64,000 nucleotides of DNA from assembly GCA_963717155.1 (NCBI GenBank), contig OY970326.1:1984001-2048000 (forward strand). The letters run 5' to 3'. The notes below the pieces were generated by a model. The model was given only the letters and a program-made list of their open reading frames with translations, was not told where the DNA came from and searched no databases. This stretch comes from G963717155 sp963717155 (GTDB lineage: Bacteria > Actinomycetota > Thermoleophilia > Gaiellales > JALYLC01). Shown here piece by piece: positions 50,151-58,834 of the stretch. Made by a program: the position numbers and the translations under genes. Each line of letters opens with the position of its first letter. The first letter of the stretch is position 1.

Positions 50151-51113
50151 TCAGTTGTCGGCCGCGAACTGCGCGAGCAGGCAGCTCGCGGGATCGCGAT
50201 CCGTGCGCCAGCGCTCGATGTTCGCGCCGTGCCGGATGCGACCATCGCTCGCGTGGTCGTAGGTGACCTCGACCACGAGCACCGGCTCGAGCGCGACCCA
50301 TTCGAGATCGCGGCCGGCTGTCCAACGGCTCGGCTCGGCAGTCCCCCGCTCCCCGGTCTCGAGCGGTCGGAGGCGCTCCACGAGCTCACGCTTCTCGCGC
50401 GCGCTGAAGCCCGACGTGTGCCCGACGACCACGATCTTGCCCGCATCGTCGTACAGGCCGAGCATCAGCGAGCCGACCGTGCCCTCGGCCTTGCCGGGGC
50501 GGTAGCCGCACACGACGCAGTCGATCGTGCGCTGGCGCCGCACCTTGAGCATGCCCTTGCGCTCGCCCGGGAGGTACGGCCCGTCGAGGCGCTTCGCGAT
50601 CACGCCCTCGTACTCGTGCAACCACCCCTCGGCCTCCGAGGCGTCGCGCACCTGCGGACAGAGCTCGACGCTGGCAGCGGGCACGAGCGTCTCGAGCAGA
50701 TTCCGGCGATCGTCGAACGGAAGCTCGAGCAGCGCGCTGTCTTCGAGGGCGAGCAGGTCGAAGGCCACGACCCGCGCCGGCGTCTCCTGGCTCATGCGCT
50801 CGACGCGCGAGGCAGCCGGGTGGATCCGTTGCTGCAGCGCGCCGAACGCGACGCCGCCATCGGCATCGCGCACGACGATCTCGCCGTCTAGCACGTAGCG
50901 CCCGGCCGGGAACGCCAGCTCGGGGAAGTAGCGGGACAGCGGCCGGTCGTTCCGCGAGCGCAGGTCGACCTCCTCGCCGTCGACGAACACGATCACGCGA
51001 AACCCGTCCCACTTCGGCTCGTAGGCCCAGGTACCGGGCTCGTCGGGGAGCGTGCGGGACGGTCGCGCAAGCTGAGGGGGAATCGGCGGCGAGAGAGGGA
51101 GCGACACGGACAT
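50151..51113 (-). CDS. ATP-dependent DNA ligase (LigC/LigD ligase-domain type)
   Basis: 320 aa. Adenylation motif I is EPKWDGFRVIVF with Lys in K-W-D-G, then motif Ia (RSRNDRPLSRYFPEL), III (LDGEIVV), IV (EGVIAKRLDGPYLPGERKGMLKVR, including motif V K-x-R) and an OB domain ending WVALEPVLVVEVTYDH with RHGANIERWRTDRDP. It seals nicks using ATP. No Ku or polymerase/nuclease domain is attached or adjacent, so it resembles stand-alone LigC. ATG 51113 follows GAGGG; the promoter region overlaps the divergent peptidase gene. Confidence 0.92.
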   Translation of the reverse strand: MSVSLPLSPPIPPQLARPSRTLPDEPGTWAYEPKWDGFRVIVFVDGEEVDLRSRNDRPLSRYFPELAFPAGRYVLDGEIVVRDADGGVAFGALQQRIHPAASRVERMSQETPARVVAFDLLALEDSALLELPFDDRRNLLETLVPAASVELCPQVRDASEAEGWLHEYEGVIAKRLDGPYLPGERKGMLKVRRQRTIDCVVCGYRPGKAEGTVGSLMLGLYDDAGKIVVVGHTSGFSAREKRELVERLRPLETGERGTAEPSRWTAGRDLEWVALEPVLVVEVTYDHASDGRIRHGANIERWRTDRDPASCLLAQFAADN

Positions 51114-51192
51114 GCAGTATTCCCTCCAGAGTGGCCGCACGTCGCCGGGACCGGTCGTGAGTCACGCCGCGAGACAGCACCCCCGAGGCGGA

Positions 51193-51909
51193 ATGGGCGT
51201 GCCGATCGCCACGGCGCTGCTGCTCGTCGCGGTCCTCGCGGCCGCCGCGATCGGGGAGGGGCGCGACGTGCTCGAGCGCGTCGCAGGCCCGGCCCAGCCC
51301 CGCGTCGCGCCGCTTACGCGGCACGTCGCCGCTCCGACCGTCCGCGGTGCGCGCGCTCGCACGGTTCAGGCCTCGGTGGCCGTCGGCCTCCCGTTCAACG
51401 GGCGCCTGATCCGCGGCCTCGAGCTACCGGCATCTGGTGTCGGCTTCCTCTCCTGGGATGCCATCCTCCACCGTTCGCCGAATCGCGGGTGGCGGCGCTT
51501 CGGCACCGATCGCCTGATCGACTTCATCGAGAAGCTCGGCGTGGAGTGGAAGCGAGCGCATCCGACCGCTCCCCGGTTGCTCGTCGGCGATCTGAGCCGG
51601 ACGCACGGAGGGCCCTTCGGATCGAGCTACGGCGGCCTCGGGCACGGCTCCCACCAGAACGGGCTCGACGCCGACATCTACTACCCGCGGCGAGACGGGA
51701 CCGAACGCGCCGTCACGCGCGTATCGCAGATCGATCACCGGCTCGCGCAGGATCTCGTGAACCGCATCGTGCGACGCGGTGTGCAGTACGCCTTCGTCGG
51801 CCCGCACACCGGGCTGACGGGACAGCACGGCGTGGTGATCAAGCTCGTCAACCACGACGATCACGTGCACGTGCGGATCTGGAGATCGGCGAGGCCGCGC
51901 CCGAGCTAG
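51193..51909 (+). CDS. Penicillin-insensitive murein endopeptidase-like (LAS/M74) secreted protein
   Basis: 238 aa from ATG 51193 (GAGGCGGA upstream); ATG 51112 is a possible longer start. Signal-anchor GVPIATALLLVAVLAAAAIG. The zinc motif reads GLGHGSHQNGLDADIYYPR (H-x6-D) and the C-terminal NHDDHVHVRIW (H-x-H), as in MepA (peptidase M74) and other LAS metallopeptidases. It would cleave peptidoglycan cross-links outside the membrane. It diverges from the ligase gene and converges on the DsbA-like gene with a 4-bp overlap. Confidence 0.87.
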   Translation: MGVPIATALLLVAVLAAAAIGEGRDVLERVAGPAQPRVAPLTRHVAAPTVRGARARTVQASVAVGLPFNGRLIRGLELPASGVGFLSWDAILHRSPNRGWRRFGTDRLIDFIEKLGVEWKRAHPTAPRLLVGDLSRTHGGPFGSSYGGLGHGSHQNGLDADIYYPRRDGTERAVTRVSQIDHRLAQDLVNRIVRRGVQYAFVGPHTGLTGQHGVVIKLVNHDDHVHVRIWRSARPRPS

Positions 51910-52802
51910 GCCGGCCGCCACAGCTCGGCCGGGCCGAGCGGCTCGCGCGCGGCGCTCCCCGCTGCGCACAACGCGACCACCTCGGTTGTGACTGCACGTG
52001 GGTCCGGCTCGTCGTCGTGCTCGGCGCACACGCGCGCGAGCTCGGCCGTCGTGATCCCGGCCGGGAAGGCCGCAAGCGCCTCCGAGACGGTCGGGGCCGC
52101 CCGACGCGGGAGATCGGGCTCGAGGTTCGCGATGCATATGTCGTAGGCGCGCAGTGACTGCCAGCCACCCGCCACCAGCGACCGGCCGTCGTACCGGAAG
52201 ATGATGCTCGGCGCGGTGAACCGCTCGGGACCGTCGGTCGTCGCCGTGCGCCCCTGGGCGATCGCAGGCGAGCCGATCGCCGCGGCGCTTCGGGTCTCGG
52301 CCCGATCCGCCTGGTATGCGGCCTCGACCTCCGGGTCGTCGATCATCGAGAGCATTCGGTCGACATCGAGACCGGGCACGAGGGCCGCGACCGTCGCAAG
52401 CCCGTCGTCCTCGTCGAGCAGGAGCGTGCTCGTGAACCAGGCCAGCCGGATGCGCCGCAGGAGCGCGTCGCCGAGCTCGAGCGACTGCGCCCGCGCCGCG
52501 ACCACGGAGCGGCAAGCGCGACCCGACGAGATCAGGCGCGAGCGCGGCTCGGGCAGCACCGGCATGCCGAAGCGACGCATGAAGTTCAGCCAGCTCTGGA
52601 CGCGCCGCTCCGGCGTGTATCCCGATCGCTGCGAGCGCGAGGTGTCCTCCGACAGCCCGATCATCACCGTGCGCCACCGGAGGTGGTCTCCGAAGCGCCA
52701 CTCGAGCGTGCGGAACAGCGGCTCGGCGGAGTACGCCCACGGGCAGCTGGGGTCGGTGAAGTGAATGACGTCGACGGCCAGCGGCTCGCTCACGCGCCGC
52801 AT
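51906..52802 (-). CDS. DsbA/FrnE-like thioredoxin-fold protein
   Basis: 298 aa. It starts AVDVIHFTDPSCPWAYSAEPLFRTLEWRFGDHLRWRTVMIGL; the active-site position has a single Cys (SCPW) instead of CxxC, as in some FrnE and 2-hydroxychromene isomerase relatives. The helical insert and C-terminus carry FTAPSIIFRYDGRSLVAGGWQSLRAYD, the cis-Pro strand. Cytoplasmic, no signal. A winged-helix-like tail (VSEALAAFPAGITTAELARVCAEH) may be extra. Redox or isomerase role is open. Confidence 0.8.
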   Translation of the reverse strand: MRRVSEPLAVDVIHFTDPSCPWAYSAEPLFRTLEWRFGDHLRWRTVMIGLSEDTSRSQRSGYTPERRVQSWLNFMRRFGMPVLPEPRSRLISSGRACRSVVAARAQSLELGDALLRRIRLAWFTSTLLLDEDDGLATVAALVPGLDVDRMLSMIDDPEVEAAYQADRAETRSAAAIGSPAIAQGRTATTDGPERFTAPSIIFRYDGRSLVAGGWQSLRAYDICIANLEPDLPRRAAPTVSEALAAFPAGITTAELARVCAEHDDEPDPRAVTTEVVALCAAGSAAREPLGPAELWRPA

Positions 52803-52859
52803 CCTGCCATTTTTCCCACACTCTTCGATCACATCTGACGGCTAGGCTTCCGTCCGCGC

Positions 52860-54800
52860 ATGCGGAGGCCGCCTGTCATCTTCGCCCTCGCGGCGCTCGT
52901 CCTGGTAGGGGCTCCCGCGACCGGCCTCGCCGCGGGCAGCCAGGAGATCGTCTTCACGAGCGATCGCGCGGAGAACCTGTTCGGCGAGATCTACGCGGCT
53001 CGCGTGAATGGCGCCGGATTCCGCGATATCACGCGCAACCCGGCCGCAGACACGAACGCATCCCTCAGTCCCGACGGCACCAGGCTCGCGTTCTGGAGCA
53101 ACCGGACAGGGAAGAGCTCGGTGTACCTCTCACACGCCGACGGCACCGGCCTCCGCCGTGTGCGAGGCGACCTCGACACGGGCGGCCAGACACCCGGGCC
53201 GCTCTCGTGGTCGCCGGATGGAACGCTCCTGCTGGCCGCGGTGCCGCGGGCGCATGGCGGGGGCGCCGTGCGCAACGAGGTCGACGTGATCGACGCCCGG
53301 AAGGTGACGGCCCGGCGTCTGCTCCCGGACGGCTGCTTCACGCCCGAATGGTCGCAGGACGGCCAGCTCGTCGCGTGTTCGCAGGCGGGCGAGGTGGTCG
53401 TCCTCGACCTCCAGGGGCATCGCCGGTTCCGCTGCGCGGGTGGCGAGCCGATGTGGTCGGCCAACGGGATGCTGGCCGTGTCGGACGGCGGCACCGTCGT
53501 CTACGACGAGAACGGACAGCAGCTCGCACGCTTTCCCGGCCAGCCTCGCGCGTGGTCGCCGGACGGCAGCCTGCTCGCGGTCGAGCGCGCGGGCGCGCTG
53601 ATGGTCGTCGGGCCCGACGGGTCCAACGCGGTGACGGTGGTTCCCCGTCTCGTGTCCGGCTCATCCCGGTTGGTGCCCGACTACGTCGCCTTCACCCCGG
53701 ACGGACAGTCGATCGCGTACGACGCGACGGGCGCAGGCCCGAAGCTCGTGGCGGTCAGCGGCGGCCCGAGCGTCACGCTTCCGGGCTACGGCGCGTGGTC
53801 TGCCGACTCCGCGCGGTACGCGTTCGTGCTCCAGCGTCGCGGAGGCGTGCAGATCCGCGTCGGCAACAGGTTCGGAGCCTCGTCGCATCTGCTCGCGCTG
53901 CTCCCGGCGGGCTCCGAGGTCGAGCATCTCCTCTGGTCGCAGAGCGACCGCAGCATCATCTACGACACCAGCCACCCCAACAACGACCACGAGCTCTACG
54001 CGATCCAATCGGACGGAAGCGGGCTACGCGCGCTGACCGACGACTCGATCGACGAGCTCGACCCGGCGTGGTCGCCCGACGGGAGCATGCTGGTGTACAC
54101 CTCGGCCCCCTACGCCGGTCTCGCGTGCAAGGGCTGCGCCCTCACGCTCCGCATCGCCCGCGCCGACGGGACGTCGTCCAGGGCGCTCACGCACCACGGC
54201 TCGGGTATCTACGACAGCAGCGCGGCGTGGTCGCCGGACGGCACCAAGATCGCCTTCGTCCGGGCGACGAGCGATATGCCATCGCGCCTGTACACCGTGA
54301 ACCCCGATGGCTCCGGCCTCACACCCCTCGCATCGGGCATGCGCGCGACGGCACCGGCGTGGTCGCCGGACGGCTCGATGCTGGTGTTCGTCTCGTCTGC
54401 ACCGACCGCGGGCGGCATCATGGCGACCGACGTGGCGGGCGGCGCCGTCCACATCGAGGTACCCACGCCGGCGGGCGAGCGCGCGTCCGACCTGCACAAT
54501 CCCGAGTGGTCGCCCGACGGCACCATGATCGCGTTCACGGGGCGGCACGGGGTGTACGTGGACACGCTGGGAACCACGGCAAGGCGGGTCGTGACCGCCG
54601 TCGGGGCCGCACATCCGTCCTGGTCGCCCGACGGCACCGAGCTCGCGTTCGACGCGCTGTGCACCAACTGCACGACGACCGCCGGGCGGACGCCCGATCG
54701 CAACATCTTCACGGTCGGCATCGACGGATCCGGCCTCCTCCAGCTGACGACCGACCCGGCGGACGACTCCACTCCCGCCTGGCGCCCCGTGCTCGGATAG
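52860..54800 (+). CDS. Secreted TolB-like PD40 beta-propeller protein
   Basis: 646 aa. Signal peptide PPVIFALAALVLVGAPATGLAAG. At least ten PD40/WD40-like units contain WSPDG or SPDG (for example ASLSPDGTRLAFWSN, PAWSPDGSMLVYTS, AAWSPDGTKIAFVR, PSWSPDGTELAFDA), giving one or two propellers. Cys pairs near the end (CTNCTT) and in ACKGC are probably oxidised. There is no Pal or Tol partner nearby, as expected for a monoderm. It probably binds proteins or glycans outside the cell. It diverges from the DsbA-like gene. Confidence 0.85.
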   Translation: MRRPPVIFALAALVLVGAPATGLAAGSQEIVFTSDRAENLFGEIYAARVNGAGFRDITRNPAADTNASLSPDGTRLAFWSNRTGKSSVYLSHADGTGLRRVRGDLDTGGQTPGPLSWSPDGTLLLAAVPRAHGGGAVRNEVDVIDARKVTARRLLPDGCFTPEWSQDGQLVACSQAGEVVVLDLQGHRRFRCAGGEPMWSANGMLAVSDGGTVVYDENGQQLARFPGQPRAWSPDGSLLAVERAGALMVVGPDGSNAVTVVPRLVSGSSRLVPDYVAFTPDGQSIAYDATGAGPKLVAVSGGPSVTLPGYGAWSADSARYAFVLQRRGGVQIRVGNRFGASSHLLALLPAGSEVEHLLWSQSDRSIIYDTSHPNNDHELYAIQSDGSGLRALTDDSIDELDPAWSPDGSMLVYTSAPYAGLACKGCALTLRIARADGTSSRALTHHGSGIYDSSAAWSPDGTKIAFVRATSDMPSRLYTVNPDGSGLTPLASGMRATAPAWSPDGSMLVFVSSAPTAGGIMATDVAGGAVHIEVPTPAGERASDLHNPEWSPDGTMIAFTGRHGVYVDTLGTTARRVVTAVGAAHPSWSPDGTELAFDALCTNCTTTAGRTPDRNIFTVGIDGSGLLQLTTDPADDSTPAWRPVLG

Positions 54801-55006
54801 GGCCACGGAACGCGCGTCGGCCCGCCGATGAGTTTCCGGCCGGCGCGGAGTCTCAACCGCATGACGCATCTCCACGACACGCGAGTCGGCGATCTCCAAC
54901 GCTCCCACACGGGTTCGCTAGGGTATGGCGGCGAGCGTTCAGGGAGGCGTTCGCCCAAGAAACGAGCACACAGCGCCCCGAGGCGTCGACCCTGCCGGAG
55001 GCACAC

Positions 55007-57256
55007 GTGACCGAGCATCACTCGAACACCGATGCACGTCCTGAACTAACTGGCGCACACGCCCGCTTCGAGCGCGCGTGCGCGAGCCGCCCGTGGCGCA
55101 CGATCGGGATCTGGTTCCTCGCCACCCTCGTGCTGATCGGTCTGACGGCCGCCTTTCACGGCAAGCTCGTCAACGAGTTCAAGCTTCCGGGCTCCGACAC
55201 GCAGCGAGCGACCGATCTGCTGAAGGCCAAGTTCCCGGCGCAGAACGGCAGCGCGCTGACCTTCGTGTTTCAGGCTCCGGCGGGCCAGCGAATCGACTCG
55301 CCCGCGCACAAGGCCGCGATCGACAAGATCATCGCGATGGCCAAGAAGGCGCAGTACGCGACCCGCACGACGAGCCCGTTCGAGAAGGGGAACCTCTCGA
55401 AGAGCGGCCGCGTCGGGTTCTTCGACCAGAGCTTCTCCAAGAACAGCTTCGACCTGTCATGGACCAAGACCAAGGCCTTGATGGACGCCACGCAGGCGGT
55501 GGCCACGAAGGCGGGGCTCAACCTCCAGTTCACCGGCGACGCCTCGAGCGGGGCACCCTCATCGGGGTCGAGTGAGATCTTCGGCCTGATCGCGGGACTG
55601 ATCGTCCTGCTGTTCCTGTTCCGCGCGCTCGTCCCGACCGTGATTCCGCTGATCTTCGCGATCATCGCCGTGGCCTCGGCGTTCATGCTGCTGTACCTGG
55701 GCGCGCAGCTCACGAGCGTGAACACGATCACGCCGATCATCGCGTCGATGATCGGGCTCGGCGTCGGCATCGACTACTCGCTGTTCATCGTCACGCGGTT
55801 CAGACAGCTCCTGCATGACGGGTTGTCACCGCGCGACGCCGCGGCCAGGGCCGCGGCCACATCGGGCCGCGCGGTCATCTTCGCCGGCATCACCGTCGCG
55901 ATCTCGATCACGGGACTGTTCGTGATCGGGCTGAGCTTCATCACGATCATGGGTGTCGGCGGCGCGCTCGGCGTGCTCACGTCCGTGATCCTCGCCAACA
56001 CCTTGCTTCCCGCGGTGCTGGCGAAGCTCGGGCACAAGATCGATCGCGGAGGCATGAAGCTCCCGCAGGCCGACGAGTCGTTCGAGGGACAGCACCGCAC
56101 TCCGGTCGCTCGCTGGGGGCGGTTCGTGACCAGCCACCCACGGCCCGTGTTCATCATCGCGCTCGTGGTCGCCCTGCTCCTCGCGGCGCCGGCGCTCAAG
56201 GTTCGCCTCGGAGCGGCCGACGCCGGAACCGCGCCGAAGTCGCAGACGACCCGCCAGGCGTACGACATCCTGTCCGACAAGACCGACGGCTTCGGTCCGG
56301 GCTTCACCTCGCCGATCACCGTCGTCGTCAAGGGTGGGGCGGCGGACGCGAACAAGGTCTACCACGCACTCCAGGGCCTCACGGGACCGAAGGGCAACGT
56401 CGTCTTCGTCTCGAAGCCGTTCGCGAACAAGGCCGGAGACGTCGCCATCATCAACGCGTACTCGCGGTTCTCACCGCAGGACTCCAAGACTGACGACCTG
56501 GTGGCGCAGCTGCGCCACACCGTCGTTCCCGCGACCGGGGTCACGGCGTACGTGACCGGTCAGAACGCGGCGTTCACGGACATCGGAAACCAGATCCTCA
56601 ACAGGCTCCCGTGGTTCCTCCTGTTCGTGATCGGCGTGACCATGATCGTCCTCGCGATGGCCTTCCGCTCGCTGGTGATCTCCGTCAAGGCCGCCCTGAC
56701 GACGCTGCTCTCGGCGTTCGTCGGGTTCGGCGTCCTCGTCGGCGTCGTCCAGCTCGGGCACGGGATGGGAATCCTCGGACTCGACCGAGTAGGTCCGATC
56801 GAGGCGTTCGTCCCACCGATCGCGTTCGCGATCCTGTTCGGGTTGTCGATGGACTACGAGGTGTTCCTGATGAGCCGCGTACGCGAGGAGCACCTACGCG
56901 GCAAGGACACACGTCTGTCGCTGGTCGATGGCATCGCCGGGGTCGGGCGCGTGATCGTCGCCGCCGCGCTGATCATGAGCTCGGTGTTCTTCTCTTTCAC
57001 GATCGGCGACGATCGCGTGACGAAGGAGTTCGGCCTGCTGCTCGGTATCGCGATCCTGACGGACGCGTTGATCGTGCGCATGACGATGGTGCCCGCGCTC
57101 CTGACGATGCTCGGCGAGCGCACCTGGTGGATCCCCGCGTGGCTCGATCGCGTGCTCCCCAACCTCACGATCGAGCCGCCCTCCACCGGAGGTGCGCTGG
57201 ACGCGCCGGCCGGATCGCGGGACGTGCCCCAGCCCGAGCCGGAGCCCGTCGCCTAG
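55007..57256 (+). CDS. MMPL family (RND-type) transporter
   Basis: 749 aa. Two repeats of one helix, a large extracellular loop, then five helices. TM4-type motifs GLGVGIDYSLFIVTRFRQ and ILFGLSMDYEVFLMSRVREE carry the paired D-Y of MmpL proton relays. Related proteins export lipids, siderophores or fatty-acyl compounds. GTG 55007 is preceded by GGAGGCACAC. The reading frame is open far upstream through the preceding gene, but that part is only the shadow of the propeller gene. The 206-bp gap before it shows no clear gene. Confidence 0.92.
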   Translation: MTEHHSNTDARPELTGAHARFERACASRPWRTIGIWFLATLVLIGLTAAFHGKLVNEFKLPGSDTQRATDLLKAKFPAQNGSALTFVFQAPAGQRIDSPAHKAAIDKIIAMAKKAQYATRTTSPFEKGNLSKSGRVGFFDQSFSKNSFDLSWTKTKALMDATQAVATKAGLNLQFTGDASSGAPSSGSSEIFGLIAGLIVLLFLFRALVPTVIPLIFAIIAVASAFMLLYLGAQLTSVNTITPIIASMIGLGVGIDYSLFIVTRFRQLLHDGLSPRDAAARAAATSGRAVIFAGITVAISITGLFVIGLSFITIMGVGGALGVLTSVILANTLLPAVLAKLGHKIDRGGMKLPQADESFEGQHRTPVARWGRFVTSHPRPVFIIALVVALLLAAPALKVRLGAADAGTAPKSQTTRQAYDILSDKTDGFGPGFTSPITVVVKGGAADANKVYHALQGLTGPKGNVVFVSKPFANKAGDVAIINAYSRFSPQDSKTDDLVAQLRHTVVPATGVTAYVTGQNAAFTDIGNQILNRLPWFLLFVIGVTMIVLAMAFRSLVISVKAALTTLLSAFVGFGVLVGVVQLGHGMGILGLDRVGPIEAFVPPIAFAILFGLSMDYEVFLMSRVREEHLRGKDTRLSLVDGIAGVGRVIVAAALIMSSVFFSFTIGDDRVTKEFGLLLGIAILTDALIVRMTMVPALLTMLGERTWWIPAWLDRVLPNLTIEPPSTGGALDAPAGSRDVPQPEPEPVA

Positions 57257-57269
57257 AAGCCAGAAGCCT

Positions 57270-58199
57270 CTAGAGCTCGCACCGCCAGTACTCACCGACG
57301 AGGTCGGGCCCGAACCGCTGGAACGGGGCCTGCTCGACGAGCTCGAAGCCCGCGCGCTGGTACAGCCGGCGCGCGGGCTCGAGCACGTTCGTCGTCCACA
57401 GGAGCATGCTGCGGTAGCCCGCATCTCGGGCGAAGCGCATGCACTCGTCGACGAGCATCCGCCCGAGCCCGAGCCCGCGAGCGCCCGGCTCGACGATCAG
57501 CATGCGGAGCTGCGCGACGTCGTCGCTCCGCCGTGCGCACAGCACGCAACCCGCGCGCACGCCGTCGACCTCACCGATCCAGGCGCGCTCGCGCATGGGA
57601 TCGCGATGCTCCATGAACTCGCCGATCGCGCGAGCGGCCAGCGACTCGATGTGCGAGTTCCAGCCGTACTCGGCGGCGTACAGCGCGCCATGCCGCTCGA
57701 CGATCCAGCCGTAGTCGCCGGGCTCGGGCTCGCGCAGGACGGGCGTCGCCGCCGGTGGCGCGTCGCCGAGAAGCTCGCGAACAGCGGCCATCGCCGTCAC
57801 GAGGCGGCGCTGCTCGCCCTCGCCGAGCCGGCCGATCACCTCACCGACCTGCTCGGCCGAGCGGCCATCGAGCATCGCGAACTCGGACCGGCCCAGATCG
57901 GTGAGTTGCACCAGCTGCCGACGGGCGTCGCTGGCCGAGCGCCGGCGGGCGATCAGTCCCTGCGCCTCGAAGCGCGCGAGCATGCGGCTGAGGTACCCCG
58001 CGTCGATACCGAGCGAGCGACGCACCTCCCCCACCTCACCCTCGTCGACCTGGGCGAGCTCGAACAGCACCCGAGCCTCGGGCAGCGAGTACGACGTCTC
58101 GACGACACCGTCGTCGAGCACGCCGATCACGCGCGTGTAGAACCGGTTGAAGGCGCGTACGTCGTCGATCGCGTCATGCGCGCCTGCGGTCGCGGCCAC
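57270..58199 (-). CDS. MarR-GNAT fusion protein
   Basis: 309 aa. Residues 1-145 are a MarR winged helix (LPEARVLFELAQVDEGEVGEVRRSLGIDAGYLSRMLARFEAQGLIARRRSASDARRQLVQLT). Residues 160-309 are a GNAT acetyltransferase (AQLRMLIVEPGARGLGLGRMLVDECMRFARDAG; ARGLGLG is the acetyl-CoA loop). Such fusions are known; the acetyltransferase may act on the inducer. GTG 58199 stands 7 bp from a 39-bp inverted repeat, its probable operator, and has GAGGGGTGAG before it. Confidence 0.92.
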   Translation of the reverse strand: MAATAGAHDAIDDVRAFNRFYTRVIGVLDDGVVETSYSLPEARVLFELAQVDEGEVGEVRRSLGIDAGYLSRMLARFEAQGLIARRRSASDARRQLVQLTDLGRSEFAMLDGRSAEQVGEVIGRLGEGEQRRLVTAMAAVRELLGDAPPAATPVLREPEPGDYGWIVERHGALYAAEYGWNSHIESLAARAIGEFMEHRDPMRERAWIGEVDGVRAGCVLCARRSDDVAQLRMLIVEPGARGLGLGRMLVDECMRFARDAGYRSMLLWTTNVLEPARRLYQRAGFELVEQAPFQRFGPDLVGEYWRCEL

Positions 58200-58206
58200 G
58201 TCTCAC

Positions 58207-58245
58207 CCCTCGCATATCGTTGACACCGTCAACGATATGCGAGGG
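58207..58245. promoter_or_regulatory. Long palindromic operator of the MarR-GNAT gene
   Basis: Arms CCCTCGCATATCGTTGAC (58207-58224) and its exact complement (58228-58245), spacer ACC. The centre ATATCGTTGAC/GTCAACGATAT looks like a MarR-type site. Confidence 0.75.
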
Positions 58246-58246
58246 A

Positions 58247-58270
58247 CGCGCGCACCACAAGGTGCGCGCG
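58247..58270 (-). terminator. GC-rich hairpin after the 146-aa membrane protein gene
   Basis: Perfect 10-bp arms CGCGCGCACC / GGTGCGCGCG with a 4-nt loop, without a U-tract, between the membrane protein stop (58282) and the MarR-GNAT operator. Confidence 0.5.
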
Positions 58271-58281
58271 GGTCTACAGAC

Positions 58282-58722
58282 CTATGCCTCTTGCATCTTC
58301 AGGTAGCCGCCGACCACGGTGACGACCGCCGCGATGAGGGCGACGAAGATCCCCCAGGCAAGACTGATCGAGACGACGCCGCCACCGTCCGCGGGCTTGT
58401 CCACGAACTTGATCAACACGAAGAGCACCGAGAGACCACCCGCACCCATCACGATCAGCGACGCGGGTAGCGGAAGCGTGACCGTGGGTACGAACAGCTC
58501 GACCACGAGCGCGGCGAGGGCGATCAACGCCAGCAGGGCGACAAGCTTCGCGAGGCTTCCCGAGTCCCATCCGCTCCCCGACGCACTGACGCCGAGGCCG
58601 TGCACGCTCGCGGTGTACCAGCTGAAGAAGACAGAGATGAACAGGATCAGCGCCCCGCCCGCCGCAATCCAGGTCGGCCGGCTCACGGCCGACGCGTCGA
58701 ACGACTTTCCGGACGTACTCAC
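58282..58722 (-). CDS. Small four-helix membrane protein, unknown function
   Basis: 146 aa. Four hydrophobic segments (WIAAGGALILFISVFFSWY, LVALLALIALAALVVELFV, ASLIVMGAGGLSVLFVLI, AWGIFVALIAAVVTVVGGYL), the layout of many actinobacterial four-span proteins with a FFSWY motif after helix 1. No domain name can be given. GTG 58722 has GGAGGGGGAACGG upstream. It diverges from the epimerase gene and is separated from MarR-GNAT by a hairpin. Confidence 0.75.
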   Translation of the reverse strand: MSTSGKSFDASAVSRPTWIAAGGALILFISVFFSWYTASVHGLGVSASGSGWDSGSLAKLVALLALIALAALVVELFVPTVTLPLPASLIVMGAGGLSVLFVLIKFVDKPADGGGVVSISLAWGIFVALIAAVVTVVGGYLKMQEA

Positions 58723-58822
58723 ACCGTTCCCCCTCCAGAGTTGATTGACCCCTCTCAGAGCGTACTCCGCGAGCGGCGCTTCTCCTATTCGGAGCGTGGG
58801 GCGCGAGCCCTTTCCGCTTCGC

Positions 58823-58828
58823 TACGGT
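58823..58828 (+). promoter_or_regulatory. -10 element TACGGT
   Basis: Six nt before the GTG of the epimerase gene; same hexamer as the lipoprotein gene at 5.6 kb. Confidence 0.5.
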
Positions 58829-58834
58829 GCGCCG

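Noticed and set aside
53207..55006. 600-codon N-terminal extension of the MMPL transporter
   Set aside because: It is an out-of-frame reading of the PD40 propeller gene; GTG 55007 has a good ribosome site and starts the conserved sequence.
54828..55010. 60-codon forward ORF between the propeller and MMPL genes
   Set aside because: Highly basic, no homology, no start signal; most likely chance in G+C-rich DNA.
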